A DNA stretch of 64,000 nt from Morella rubra (lineage: Eukaryota; Streptophyta; Magnoliopsida; Fagales; Myricaceae): the NCBI GenBank assembly GCA_003952965.2, contig CM025849.1, positions 29,729,156 through 29,793,155 of the forward strand. The letters run 5' to 3'. The position numbers and the translations under genes are program-made. The notes under the pieces were generated by a model. The model did no database searches and was not told the origin of the DNA. It was given only the letters and a program-made list of their open reading frames with translations. Of this stretch, positions 41,773 to 51,564 are shown one piece after another. The first letter of the stretch is position 1; each line of letters begins with the position of its first letter.

Positions 41773-44643
41773 ATGGGAAAGCGAGAGAAGAAGCAGAGGA
41801 ACCCACAAAGAAACACTCGTCGGGGAGCCTCCTACTATACTGAGGAAGAAGATGAGTTTGATTACCAGCTGAGCCTGCCCTCTTCTTCTTCCTCTGCTTC
41901 CAAGCTTTCTGGTCCTGATGAAGAAGAAAAAGGAAGAAGAGGATGGCGAAGAAGAAGAAGAGGAAGTAGAGGAAGAAGAAGAAAAGAAAAACGAAGAGGG
42001 TCCATCGAAGGAGATGCCGTCAAAATTTCTTCTTTACCAACAATCTGTGCAGGTTTGACTCACTCTCCGGCTCTTTCAATGGCATATTTCCTTGCTGAGA
42101 AAATGTGGGAAAAGATCCTAGAGTTTCAGTTTTTTTGCCCCCATTTGAGACTGGGGGGGAGCAAAAACAAGAGTCTGACCCGATTAATTTTATACGCAGA
42201 CATTTTTAATGGGTTTTGGGCTTCTGTGAATTTTGTTTTGAATGCAGTCTCCGAAGGGAGACATAAGCTATATGCAGAAGTTCTTTCTGATGTATGTGGG
42301 TGGGAGGATGCCCCTCCATCTCCAAGAAGATTTCTGTGGAACCGCTCTTCTTAGGTTCGTTCTCACACTGATATTTTCTCTGGGTTTTGATGGGTTGTTC
42401 TAACATTTGACTTATAGGAAAAGAAAACCTCGAGAAATAATGATAATTTTGAATGCATACTGTGAATCTACCACTCGTTTCAAAAGCTTAAGCTGATAAG
42501 AAAATAAAGATTTTATTATTTAAATTATATTCTCTAACACATATCTGAAGCATTTACTGGATTCGTGTATCCAAGTAGGATTTTTTATGTTACTATATCG
42601 GTGCTTTGTACAGTGGGCATTGGTTTTATGTGTTCCTTATCTTAGGTCTTTCGATGATTGAACGAGGTTATGCAGGAGTAGGTGATAGCCGTTTGATAAA
42701 ACCCAAGTCAGTGATATCATCTGGCAATTAGTTGCCAGATTTGAAGCCTGTATGCCCGAGGGATGCTACTTTTCATTTCACTGCCTTCTTTGATGTTTTA
42801 AGTAACCTGTAAATTTTTTAATGATCATATTGTTGCGTTAGTCATAGCTTATGAAAATTTCATGGGGATAATCTCCAATAGCTTCTCCAGAGTAAGTTAT
42901 TGGTAATGTGTCATATATGCCATTCAATTTTGGATAAGAGATTGTGGCTTTGCCGCCTAGTTGCTGCCATTAGTGAATCTGTATGAGGTTACTTTTGGAC
43001 AATTTCTTAATCCCATTTGGTTTACCTCCCAATTGCAATAAATCCGGAAAATATTTACTTATGGTAAAGTTCATATTTTTCTTCCCCCCCCCTTTTCTGC
43101 AGATATGGGTTTCTCCAAGTAGCTATCTCTTCTCAAGAGAAAAGCCATTAAGTTGCAATAGTTGCATATGCCAAACGCTTACCTAACATATTTTATGTAT
43201 TTGACAGTGCAGAATGGATCCGCAGTAATCCAAGCAGGACTGCTGTGGGATTGGATTTGGACCTCGAGGCACTAAATTGGTGCATGGAAAACAACATAAA
43301 TAGAGTTGGGGCTGATGGGTATTCCAGGATATCCCTCTTCCATGGCAATGTCTTGCAACCTCTTGAGGCTAAACTAGTCAAAGACGAGCCTCAAGATGTG
43401 ATAAGTAACATCTCGCTGCAAGAGAACAAAGATGGTTCTGGGAGTCATGCATTGGAAGATACGTTGCCACAAGAGAACTTTACTACCAATCATATGAACA
43501 TGAAGAACGTTCCACTGCCTCCAAGAGACATTGTTTGTGCTTTTAACTATAGCTGTTGTTGTCTCCATAAACGTGCAGACCTGGTTTTGTATTTCAAGCA
43601 TGTGCTTGATGCCTTGTCAAAGAAAGGTGGTGTATTTGTGATGGATTTATATGGTGGGACGTCATCAGAGCGCAAGCTAAGGCTTCAGAAAAGATTTGCC
43701 AATTTTACGGTATACTCATTCTACTCCAAATACTTGTGACATTTTATAGCTTTGATTGGAAGAGTATAGATATTAACCGACTAGGCTGGGTTCAGGTTCA
43801 AAGGAGGTCAAACCTACAAAATTTAATGAAACAGAATCTGGCCAAAACATCGAAGAGGAATAGACATTAAATTTCTTTTTGCCAGCAGTCCATATTCTAG
43901 ATTTTCATCTACATGCCACTTCCACTTTTTATTTTCCTATTCAGGGTATTTTCTACTGCTGCTGTTCGTGTGAATGATCTTTTCTTTCCTTTTGTTTGCC
44001 CAGTTTGAATTGTTCTTTCTATTGGATTTGTACAATATCCAATGTCCAGTCTATATATAAGCAAACTAATTGACCCAGAAGTTGTGTGTCTTAACATTCA
44101 CTCCTTGTCTGGGGGCAAAATTAATCATTCCATAAAGTTTTGAGTGTTTTATCCACATGTGCAGTATGTTTGGGAGCAGGCTGAATTTGACATCATCGAG
44201 CGCAAGACAAGAATTAGCCTCCACTTTCATCTCCAAAAGCCGCAGAAAAAAATCCGCCATGCATTTTCATATAGTTGGAGGCTGTAAGTTTGTGTTGTTT
44301 ACGTGTCGTTTTTGGTTTTCTGAGGAAGATCAGTATTGACATGACGAGCTCAGTGGCCTCAGGCATTATTATTAGTTTCAATCTTGATATATTGTGTTTC
44401 TGGTTAGTCCTAAAATATTAGAATATGGTTGGTCATGTGCCTAGGTGGTCGTTGCCTGAGATCAAAGACTGCTTACAAGAGGCTGGATTTCAATCTGTCC
44501 ATTTTTGGCTTAGGCAAATGCCAGACACCGATGAAATACGAACTACAGAAGGATTCGGTGTCGGAAGAGATGTGAAATATGAAGAGGTCAAGAGTTTTCA
44601 GCAACAAGATGCTTGGAATGCATACATTGTAGGTCTTCCATAG
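41773..44643 (+). pseudogene. SAM-dependent methyltransferase-like gene, five exons, frameshift in exon 1
   Basis: Class I methyltransferase-like protein; substrate unknown to me. Exons: 41773-42052, 42248-42354, 43208-43709, 44165-44283, 44445-44643 (stop TAG at 44641). Introns are GT-AG and phases agree from exon 2 onward. The start reads MGKREKKQRNPQRNTRRG; exon 2 (HLQEDFCGTALLS) with exon 3 (RTAVGLDLDLEALNWCMENN) make the SAM-binding region; exon 3 also has CAFNYSCCCLHKRADL and GGVFVMDLYGGTSSERK; exon 4 YVWEQAEFDIIERKTRISLH; exon 5 WSLPEIKDCLQEAGF. Exon 1 is 280 bases where 279 would keep phase: after GPDEEE the frame must change for the acidic run and KFLLYQQSVQ to be read. The extra base probably lies in the AAAAA near 41928. 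This is either a real lesion or a sequencing error; otherwise the gene looks functional. A start at the ATG at 41918 would also stay in frame. Confidence 0.82.
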
Positions 44644-46036
44644 CTCCTTTTCCAGTAAAACGCAAGATGATGGAGATAAAAAGGTTTTGAGACTTCACAA
44701 ACTTTATGACAGACAAGGAAAAAAGAACCTAAATCTACTTCGGTTTTAGTTGCACTTCCAAATTTAGCTTGCAAGGTGTCAATTTGTACAATGGATTATT
44801 CAATCAGATCTTTCTTAAATTTGCCCTTCAGATTGGTTAGTTCTGTTTTAGTTTTTTTTTCTTCTTTTTTTTCACAAAAAAAAAAAAAAAACAGAAAAAT
44901 ACTTTTGACCCTCTCGAATAATCACTCTTTTTTGTAGTGTCCCCTCAAAATACTAATTTAGACACTTGAAATTTCAATTTGAAACGTACAGCTATTGGGA
45001 AATGAAAGTTTCAAAGTGCTCTTATAGCTGAAAAGAACTAGCTAAAGCTTCTTAGGTTATTTTAATTCTTTAGAGGGAAAAATAGAATTTTTCACCCATC
45101 AATTATTCAGATTTTAAGACTTTGTGCTCCAAGTTATTGATTTAGTTGCATTTGTCTCTCAATTATTAATAGTTTATACTTATGTCCTCCAGCATTAATT
45201 TTAGGTTTAAATGCACTTTATACTCGTGATATTCAAAGATTGCAAATATATGCTTTTAGTAAAGAAAGTTACTCTGTGTCCCTGAGATAAGTATTCTGCT
45301 TAAAAAATATACCTCGTCTATCTCTGTTTAAAAAACTGACATAAATTGAATCATAAATAACAATTAAGTCCTTGACTGGCAAACATTTTTTTTAAAATTG
45401 TTTTAATCTAGAAAAGGTAAAACAAAACCTAAATACAGGCTCACACAACCAAATTATTCATTGTAATATATTTTTAAGTCGAATAAAAGAAAATGTTTTG
45501 TGTACAAATGTTGTCTACAATGTCTTTTGCTTTGGACGTAACGGTCACCTCAGATCGACGGCCAATAGTTTTCCTCACCCCGCTGGCCGTCTCTTTTGGA
45601 ACGTACATTTCACATCTCACTGCCTTTGTTCCAAATTGGCGTGGACAGCAATTTATGAAATAAAGCCTCGCGTAGCTTAAACGGCTTCTAGAAAATAATT
45701 CTTCTCCCCTAAACGACAATCGCTTATTCAAATGCATGAGAGAGAGAGAGAGAGAGAGAGAGAGCAGTGTTTGGCAGAAAGGAAAAGAAATAAAAAATAA
45801 AAATAAAGAAAGAAAAGAAAAAGGGAAAGAGAGAGGAGTCTGGAATTTTCTCTCAGGACCAGGAATCCCCAAGGACGACCGCCTGCCTTTGTGTGGAGGT
45901 GCTTTTCTTTTCCTTCGTTACGTTTCCATAGGAGATTCCCTGGTTTTCCTTCTTCCCAGCCAAACACGCCCCCAGAAACTCTATTAGATCTAATTTTCTC
46001 TCTTTGTGCCCTCACCTTTTCAAATCCTCCGCGCAG
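44644..46036. other. Intergenic region and 5' leader of the A20/AN1 gene
   Basis: 44640-45480 is AT-rich, with a stretch at 45060-45420 in the style of dispersed non-coding plant repeats. 45500-45720 is less AT-rich but not recognised. A (GA)n microsatellite lies at 45737-45764. From about 45850 the sequence is a CT-rich leader that ends at the donor site at 46037. Confidence 0.45.
45737..45764. repeat. (GA)n microsatellite
   Basis: About fourteen GA units, upstream of the A20/AN1 gene leader. Such tracts are frequent in plant promoters and leaders. Confidence 0.9.
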
Positions 46037-46151
46037 GTACGTACTCTTCCTCTTCCATCTGTTCCTTTTGATGTGATGTAATTTTTTTTTTGTTTGTTTG
46101 TTTAAGTTTAGATTTTTAGCTTGTTTATTTATTTTTGTTTTATTTTTTCAG
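46037..46151 (+). promoter_or_regulatory. Probable 5' UTR intron of the A20/AN1 gene
   Basis: CGCAG followed by GTACGT at 46037, a T-rich body, and TTTATTTTTTCAG ending at 46151, 28 bases before the ATG. Leader introns are common in this gene family. It is inferred from the splice signals only. Confidence 0.65.
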
Positions 46152-46179
46152 GTTAACGACGCTTGATCTTTCGAGGGAA

Positions 46180-46728
46180 ATGGCGGAAGAGCATAGATGC
46201 CAAGCACCTCGCCTTTGCGCAAACAACTGCGGCTTCTTCGGGAGCACCGCGACTCAGAACTTCTGCTCCAAATGCTACCGTGATTTGGAGCTCAAGGAAC
46301 AGCAATCCTCGTCGGCCAAGCTCGCCCTCAACCAATCCCTCGTCGCCGCTACCTCCTCCTCCATATCATCACCATCTCCAATACCGTTAATTCCTTCGTC
46401 GTCTTCGTCTTCTTCATCTTCATCTTCTTCGTTGTCTACCATACCTGTATCTCCTCCTTCTCTTCCGGCTGCTGTTGTTCCTGAGAATCAGCTGGACGAC
46501 ATTCAAGCTGAGGCGGAGGCCGTATCTCCAGCTCAGCCAAACAGGTGCGTGTCTTGCCGGCGGCGCGTGGGGCTGACGGGGTTCGAGTGCAAGTGCGGGA
46601 TGACCTTTTGCGGGTCCCACAGATACCCGGAGCGGCACGGGTGCACCTTCGACTTCAAAGGGAAGGGGAGGGAGCAGATCGCGAAGGCCAATCCTGTCGT
46701 CAAGGCCGAAAAGCTGGAGAAGATCTGA
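46180..46728 (+). CDS. A20/AN1 zinc-finger stress-associated protein (SAP)
   Basis: Plant SAPs modulate abiotic stress responses and can bind ubiquitin or act as E3 ligases. A 182-residue intronless frame. The A20 finger has Cys13, Cys17, Cys29 and Cys32 (C-x3-C-x11-C-x2-C). A low-complexity serine-rich linker follows (about residues 60-95, encoded by TCT/TCA repeats). The AN1 finger spans 123-155 with Cys123, 126, 137, 139, 144, His147, His153 and Cys155, all present, ending in KAEKLEKI as in other family members. The ATG at 46180 gives the family start MAEEHRC; an upstream ATG at 46135 lies in the predicted leader intron. The 3' half from 46460 onward is duplicated downstream. Confidence 0.95.
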   Translation: MAEEHRCQAPRLCANNCGFFGSTATQNFCSKCYRDLELKEQQSSSAKLALNQSLVAATSSSISSPSPIPLIPSSSSSSSSSSSSLSTIPVSPPSLPAAVVPENQLDDIQAEAEAVSPAQPNRCVSCRRRVGLTGFECKCGMTFCGSHRYPERHGCTFDFKGKGREQIAKANPVVKAEKLEKI

Positions 46729-47108
46729 GCAACGGGGGTGATTCCGTCCTTTTATTAGCTATCCTTCCGATTGTCCCAGCCGGTTGTTGATCGGATAGTG
46801 GGTTGGTCGGCGGGCCATGCTTGTGGAATGTGGATGTGGACGTTGATGCTACTTTTATGCGATGCGTGTAAATTTTTAAAATTCAATCAATGTCTGTCGT
46901 TATTTACCCAAAAAAAAAAAAAATCAATTTCTGCTGTTTTTTCATTTCTGACTCAATCCGTATATCGTGTTTTTTTTTTTCTTAATTATCGATAGAGTCA
47001 TGTGTATTCACTTGTAACAAATTAGTCTCTTGCTTAGAAAAAAAAAAAACAAATTAGTCTCTTTTTTCGTTACAACTTTGAACGGGTATATATATATATA
47101 TATATATA

Positions 47109-47335
47109 TATAAAGGGATAAATACAAAATCAATTCTTGTAGTATTTGTAAAAATCGAATTAACTCTCGTAATAACAAAAATATAAAATTAGTCGTTTTG
47201 GCTGTAGTCCTCTGTCAAGGAGTGATTTTAAACTTTTGTAAAATTAAGGCGATTAATTTTATGCTTTTGTTATCATGGAAATTAATTCGATTTTCGCATC
47301 TATCACGATGACTAATTTTGTATTTATCCTTTATA
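47109..47335. mobile_element. Foldback MITE-like element, block A copy
   Basis: The first and last 95 or so bases are inverted repeats: TATAAAGGGATAAATAC at the left against TATAAAGGATAAATAC read from the opposite strand at the right, continuing through GTAAAAATCGAATTAA and AACAAAAATATAAAATTA. The element can form a long hairpin. A (TA)n tract precedes it. The same element is at 56853-57082 in block B. Confidence 0.7.
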
Positions 47336-49369
47336 AAAAATTACTCAACTAATTAAAGATCGATATGAATTCGGATATGAGATGTCCATTTTCGAGATCA
47401 GATAATTTATCTCAGACCTTGTTTTTATTAGTGAGTTAATTTTTGATAAAAAAAAAATGACTACATAAACCAGTCTATTCAAAGTTATATTTCAAGAACT
47501 AATTTTAGAGAGAGATATTACAAAATTGTATTAGCAATTAATTTTTTTTTTAATATTTGAGAGGGATAAATAAAGCAAGAAAAGAAAAAAGAACATTGTC
47601 ACAGCAGTCATCGGAAAATTAGCAAGTGAAGGGCAACGATGAATGGTCCATGAAATAGCATTGAACAAATCAGACATTAGAAATTTAAAAGACTAAATTA
47701 AAATAAACTCTCCGTGAACTATCACTCTAAGATTACTTATTTCTCTTTATTTTTATCAGCAGTCTAACCACAACCACGTTTATCAGACATTAGTCAATGA
47801 ATGGGACTTTTCTTTTCTTATATGACACACATCTTTGAATTTTATGAAAAAAAACATATTCGATATCTTTTTTCAGTTTGCTTCGTAGAAAGAGTCATCT
47901 TGCACTACAAAAAAACAGGTATATAGCGGCGGTCTTTTAGCGGCGGTCAGTGACTGCCACTATAGACCCCCTTTAGCTCTAAATGCTAAATTTTTGGCAG
48001 CATTTTTTTAAAAACATTGCTAAAGGTATACTTTATAGCGGCGATCACTGTGACCGCCGCTGTAGAGTATACCTTTAGCAGCGTTTTGTTTCAAAAACGC
48101 TGCTAAAGATATACCTATAGCAGTGTTTGTTTACACAAACGCTGCTATAAGTATAAGTGCAAAAAAAAAAAAAATATTAATTATAAGTTATTTAATGTTA
48201 ATAATTATTTTATATATTATTTTATTCTTTTTAATATACAATTTTATTTTGTCATGTATTTGAAAAATTTTATTTTAAAGGACCTACTTAATAAAATATG
48301 GAATTAGATGGAGTGTTATGAAAATTGTTGTTATATGATATATTTTAAATTATACATATGGTTATGGTAATTGCATATTTATTGACTAAATCTAAGTAGT
48401 TTAGAAAACATCTATTATCATACTTATAATGAATATATATATTTTTGAATAATTAGTAATATAATACTATTTAATTAGGACATATTGTTTAATTTCAAAC
48501 AAAAATATATTGTGAGATTAGCTTATGCAATTAAAGTACATAACTTAATATATGGTCTTAGAGGCTATGATTTAGTCATTAGGTATATAGGTACATACAT
48601 ATAAAGTACTTAGTTAATTAGCACATATCATATATATGATAAACACATATAACAAATCATGCAATGTCTAAGTATTATTACTAGTACCAATGCATGCTAC
48701 AATGTGTATTACAATTACAAACAAAGTAGTAATTAAAATAAATATATGCTATTACTTTTGAACTAACAAAATATAGGATAGCTAAAAAGTCTCAGTTTAT
48801 ACATGTGGTATAACTTTAATTAGAGTGTAATAACAAATAAAAAAATATTGTGATATAAATATTTGTTGACAATTATCAGAAAAAGAAAAAATAAAAAGAC
48901 AATTATTTAGTTTATAAGTATATATAAATAAAGACTTAATATATTTAGTTTATCTTTAAATTAAAGAGTAACAACTAAATAACTTATATATTGTGATATA
49001 AATATTGTTTCACAATTAAATAGGAAGAAAAAACAAAAGACAATGATTTATATTTCCAACATAATCGGAATATTAAAGCATATAACAAATTTTTTGGCAT
49101 TTGCCATGTTAAAATTTTACTTTATCAAACATACTTCAAAATTTTATCTTTACTTTTATTTCTCATTCATCAATTTCAATACACCTCTTTTTTAACACCA
49201 CCATAAAATTTTAACAAAATTTTACTACAATTTTAATACCAAACACTATTTAATAACGATTGGTTTTAGCGCCAAGTGAGGGGGAAAAATTCATTTAGCG
49301 CTAAAACGTTTTTGACTCCCCACCCTGTATTGGTGCTAAAGACCCCTTTTTCATCTACTCTCATCTCGC

Positions 49370-50619
49370 CCATCTCTTGCCGTCTAACAAATTTAGCTCT
49401 TCCATACTTTAGGTTTGAACGTTGCCCTGGTTCCACCTCTATTCCGTCGCACATCGGCAGATATACGAAGTTAAAACGGTAATGGGTTCGTGAAGTATCA
49501 TATATGTTGTAGTCCCGGATGGACTCCCTTCGCTCCGACCTGAGATCAGCCCAGATGGACTCCCTCGTGAAGCCCCGTCTTTGCCTACACCGAGAAGGTC
49601 TTCTCTGACCCTCTCTCTTTCTCTCTCTCCTTCAAGACTGGGAATGTGAATTTTTTGTTTTAATTTCTGTGTGGGAGACGGTATTTCCTTTTCCAGGGAG
49701 TCCGCTTCCCTGGGTACCAGAGCGTGGAGTCTCTTTTCTCGGGAGAAATTCGAGGAATCTAACTCTGTTGGTCCCGATTTTTCCTTTGAATCAGCTCCTA
49801 AGATATTTCCCATGGTGAGTTTTTGATTGATCCAGCGGATAATTTTTGGTGGCTACTGTAATTTTAATATTCGCTTTTTTTCCCCCCTTCTCTATTTTGC
49901 TGAAAATTGAAGGAAAAGTGGGATACAGTGGAAGTCTAGGTGAAATGTGTGTTTACTTTCTTGAATTACAGCTCTGTGGACTTCGCACTAGTTTTATGAG
50001 GGAGGACAAGCTCTGATCCTGTGGCTATGGCTGTTTAGGTGAATATTGCTATTATTTGGTATTTCCGTTGTTTTATTTCAGTATGTGAATACTTGTACTC
50101 ATAGAAACAAGGAGAAGGCTGTGCATGTTGATTTCGAAGTGATATTACTCAATAAGAGTCACCTGTTTCAGTCGAAAAGACAGGGAATTGTTTCAATTTC
50201 GTTGAAAAACCAAAATGACTACCTTTTTCCTGAAAATTTTCACCGTCTCTATGTCACTTCTCGTTCAAAATGAAATTCCTCGCTTCGAGACCTGATTTGA
50301 GTAACAGTCGCTCTTTTAAGTGGTAATGAGGATGCTTGAAGATAAACTGGGATTCTCACGGCCAGTTTGAGTGGAGTATTGCTAATTGGATTGTATATGC
50401 TATAGGAATCCAACTATGTTAAATATTGTTCACGAAAAAAATGGACTTGCTGTTCACAGACAACATTATGAGAAACCAATTAAAAACGCCTAATTTTTTA
50501 ATATGTACCGCTGTGTTAGTAATTGTTGAAGTGGAGATGAAATGCTAAAGATAGATTGAAATTTTGAAGAGAACTTGATTAATTATGTTTACACTTGGAT
50601 ATAGCAGAATGAAGCAAAA
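49370..50619 (+). other. Captured 5' part of a host gene (leader exons and introns)
   Basis: A CT-rich leader-like stretch (CCCTCTCTCTTTCTCTCTCTC near 49605), then more GC-rich sequence ending in CCCATG with a strong donor GTGAGT at 49814, then T-rich intron-like DNA to the ATG at 50620. This fits the untranslated leader with introns of the REVEILLE-like gene that follows. The minus-strand ORF over 49439-49813 is a shadow. Confidence 0.5.
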
Positions 50620-50990
50620 ATGTCGAATGCCTCTATTATGGCCTGTGACTACGGCTCCAATGTTGCTCTGCGATCTGAGACAGTGGTCCAGAAGAATGAG
50701 ATGCATTCCTTTGGGGATTACCAAACGCCTAAGGTGACAATTCTTTTTATGGCTAATATCTGACTTGCATTATTTGGCAATAATCTTGTTTCAACTTCTG
50801 ACTTGGGTTGATTACGTGGTTGTGCAGGTAAGGAAACCCTACACGATTGTAAAACAAAGAGAAAAATGAATAGAAGAATAGCATCCGAAGTGGAATATCA
50901 TTGGTGGCAGAGAAAGATACCAAACCTCCCACTTCAGTTTTCTCTGCTGCTAGGTCAGATTCATTGGGGTCTTCAGTTTCATTGAAGATA
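50620..50990 (+). pseudogene. REVEILLE/LHY-type MYB-related gene fragment inside the CACTA element
   Basis: REVEILLE proteins are single-MYB (SHAQKYF) transcription factors of the circadian clock. Exon 50620-50733 encodes 38 residues from MSNASIMACDYGSN to FGDYQTPK; a GT-AG intron 50734-50827 follows; the next exon reads VRKPYTIVKQREK and stops at a TGA (50867) where the family has the first MYB tryptophan. The bases after it (ATA GAA GAA TAG CAT) match the TEEEH codons with point changes. A junction follows near 50885, after which another frame reads EKDTKPPTSVFSA and SDSLGSS, the conserved block that in RVE1-like proteins lies well downstream of the MYB domain. So the SHAQKYF core is deleted. 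The retained intron shows that genomic DNA was captured. Identification is from remembered family motifs. Confidence 0.72.
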
Positions 50991-51472
50991 GTGTTGGTGC
51001 TTATAGTGTACTGAAGCTGCTTTTGCTAATGCTAGGATTAAAGTTATTTTTATTTTATGTTAGAAACTTGTATAGACTCTTGTGTTTTAAAATTTGTAAG
51101 ACTTGGTTATTTAATCAATGATGAATTATATTTTGCTTTATTATCCTTGTTCTTAGGTTTTTACATCAATGAATTATGGTACAAATTAAAAATGCAGGTG
51201 TTTTTATAAATATAGCCGTTGTAATGTTTTTCTTTAAAAAAACAAAAAAAAAATTCAAAATTTTTTTAAACAAACGTTGGGTCTATAGCGGCGTTTTCTA
51301 AAATGCTGCTAAAGACCTGTAGCAGCATTTTAGAAACGCTGTTAAAAAATTCAAAAAAGATCACCATAAAAATGCAAACGGATATAGATCGTTGGCAAAA
51401 ATCGCCGGTGGGGTTGCGCACCCTGCCGATTCATAGTTGTTTGGATGAGCGATGGAACATATATTTAATCGC

Positions 51473-51564
51473 CACTACAAAAACACTGCTAAAACTTATA
51501 GCAGCGTTTTTTTGGCCTATAGCAGCGGTTCTGACCGCTGCTATAGACCTTTTTTTTTGTAGTG
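51473..51564. repeat. Extra internal CACTA-like terminus near the right end
   Basis: CACTACAAAAACACTGC at 51473 is a second left-type terminus 92 bases from the true right end. The flanks of this inner unit (CGC left, TTG right) do not match, so the outer ends are the real ones. Confidence 0.6.

Larger units (their letters stand above)
47903..51564. mobile_element. Non-autonomous CACTA element (Pack-CACTA), 3662 bp
   Basis: Left end CACTACAAAAAAA at 47903, right end TTTTTTTTGTAGTG ending 51564, flanked by TTG at 47900-47902 and TTG at 51565-51567. Subterminal TATAGCGGCGGTC and GCTGCTAAAG motifs occupy 47920-48150 and 51280-51550. Block B has an uninterrupted CATCTTGATGTG at 57630-57640, the empty site with a single TTG. 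No transposase sequence is present; 48160-49250 is AT-rich filler and 49370-50990 carries captured host-gene sequence. It would depend on a transposase in trans. Confidence 0.95.

Noticed and set aside
42000..42354. 193-residue frame 41773-42354 as a complete protein
   Set aside because: It reads through intron 1 and enters exon 2 in the wrong frame; exon 2 reads SPKGDISY...FCGTALLS in the frame that matches the methyltransferase.
49439..49813. 124-residue minus-strand ORF in the Pack-CACTA
   Set aside because: Overlaps the captured plus-strand leader, has biased low-complexity content and no recognisable domain.
51473..51564. 92-bp inner unit as an independent miniature CACTA
   Set aside because: Flanking triplets differ (CGC and TTG); the outer ends match TTG/TTG and the empty site in block B.
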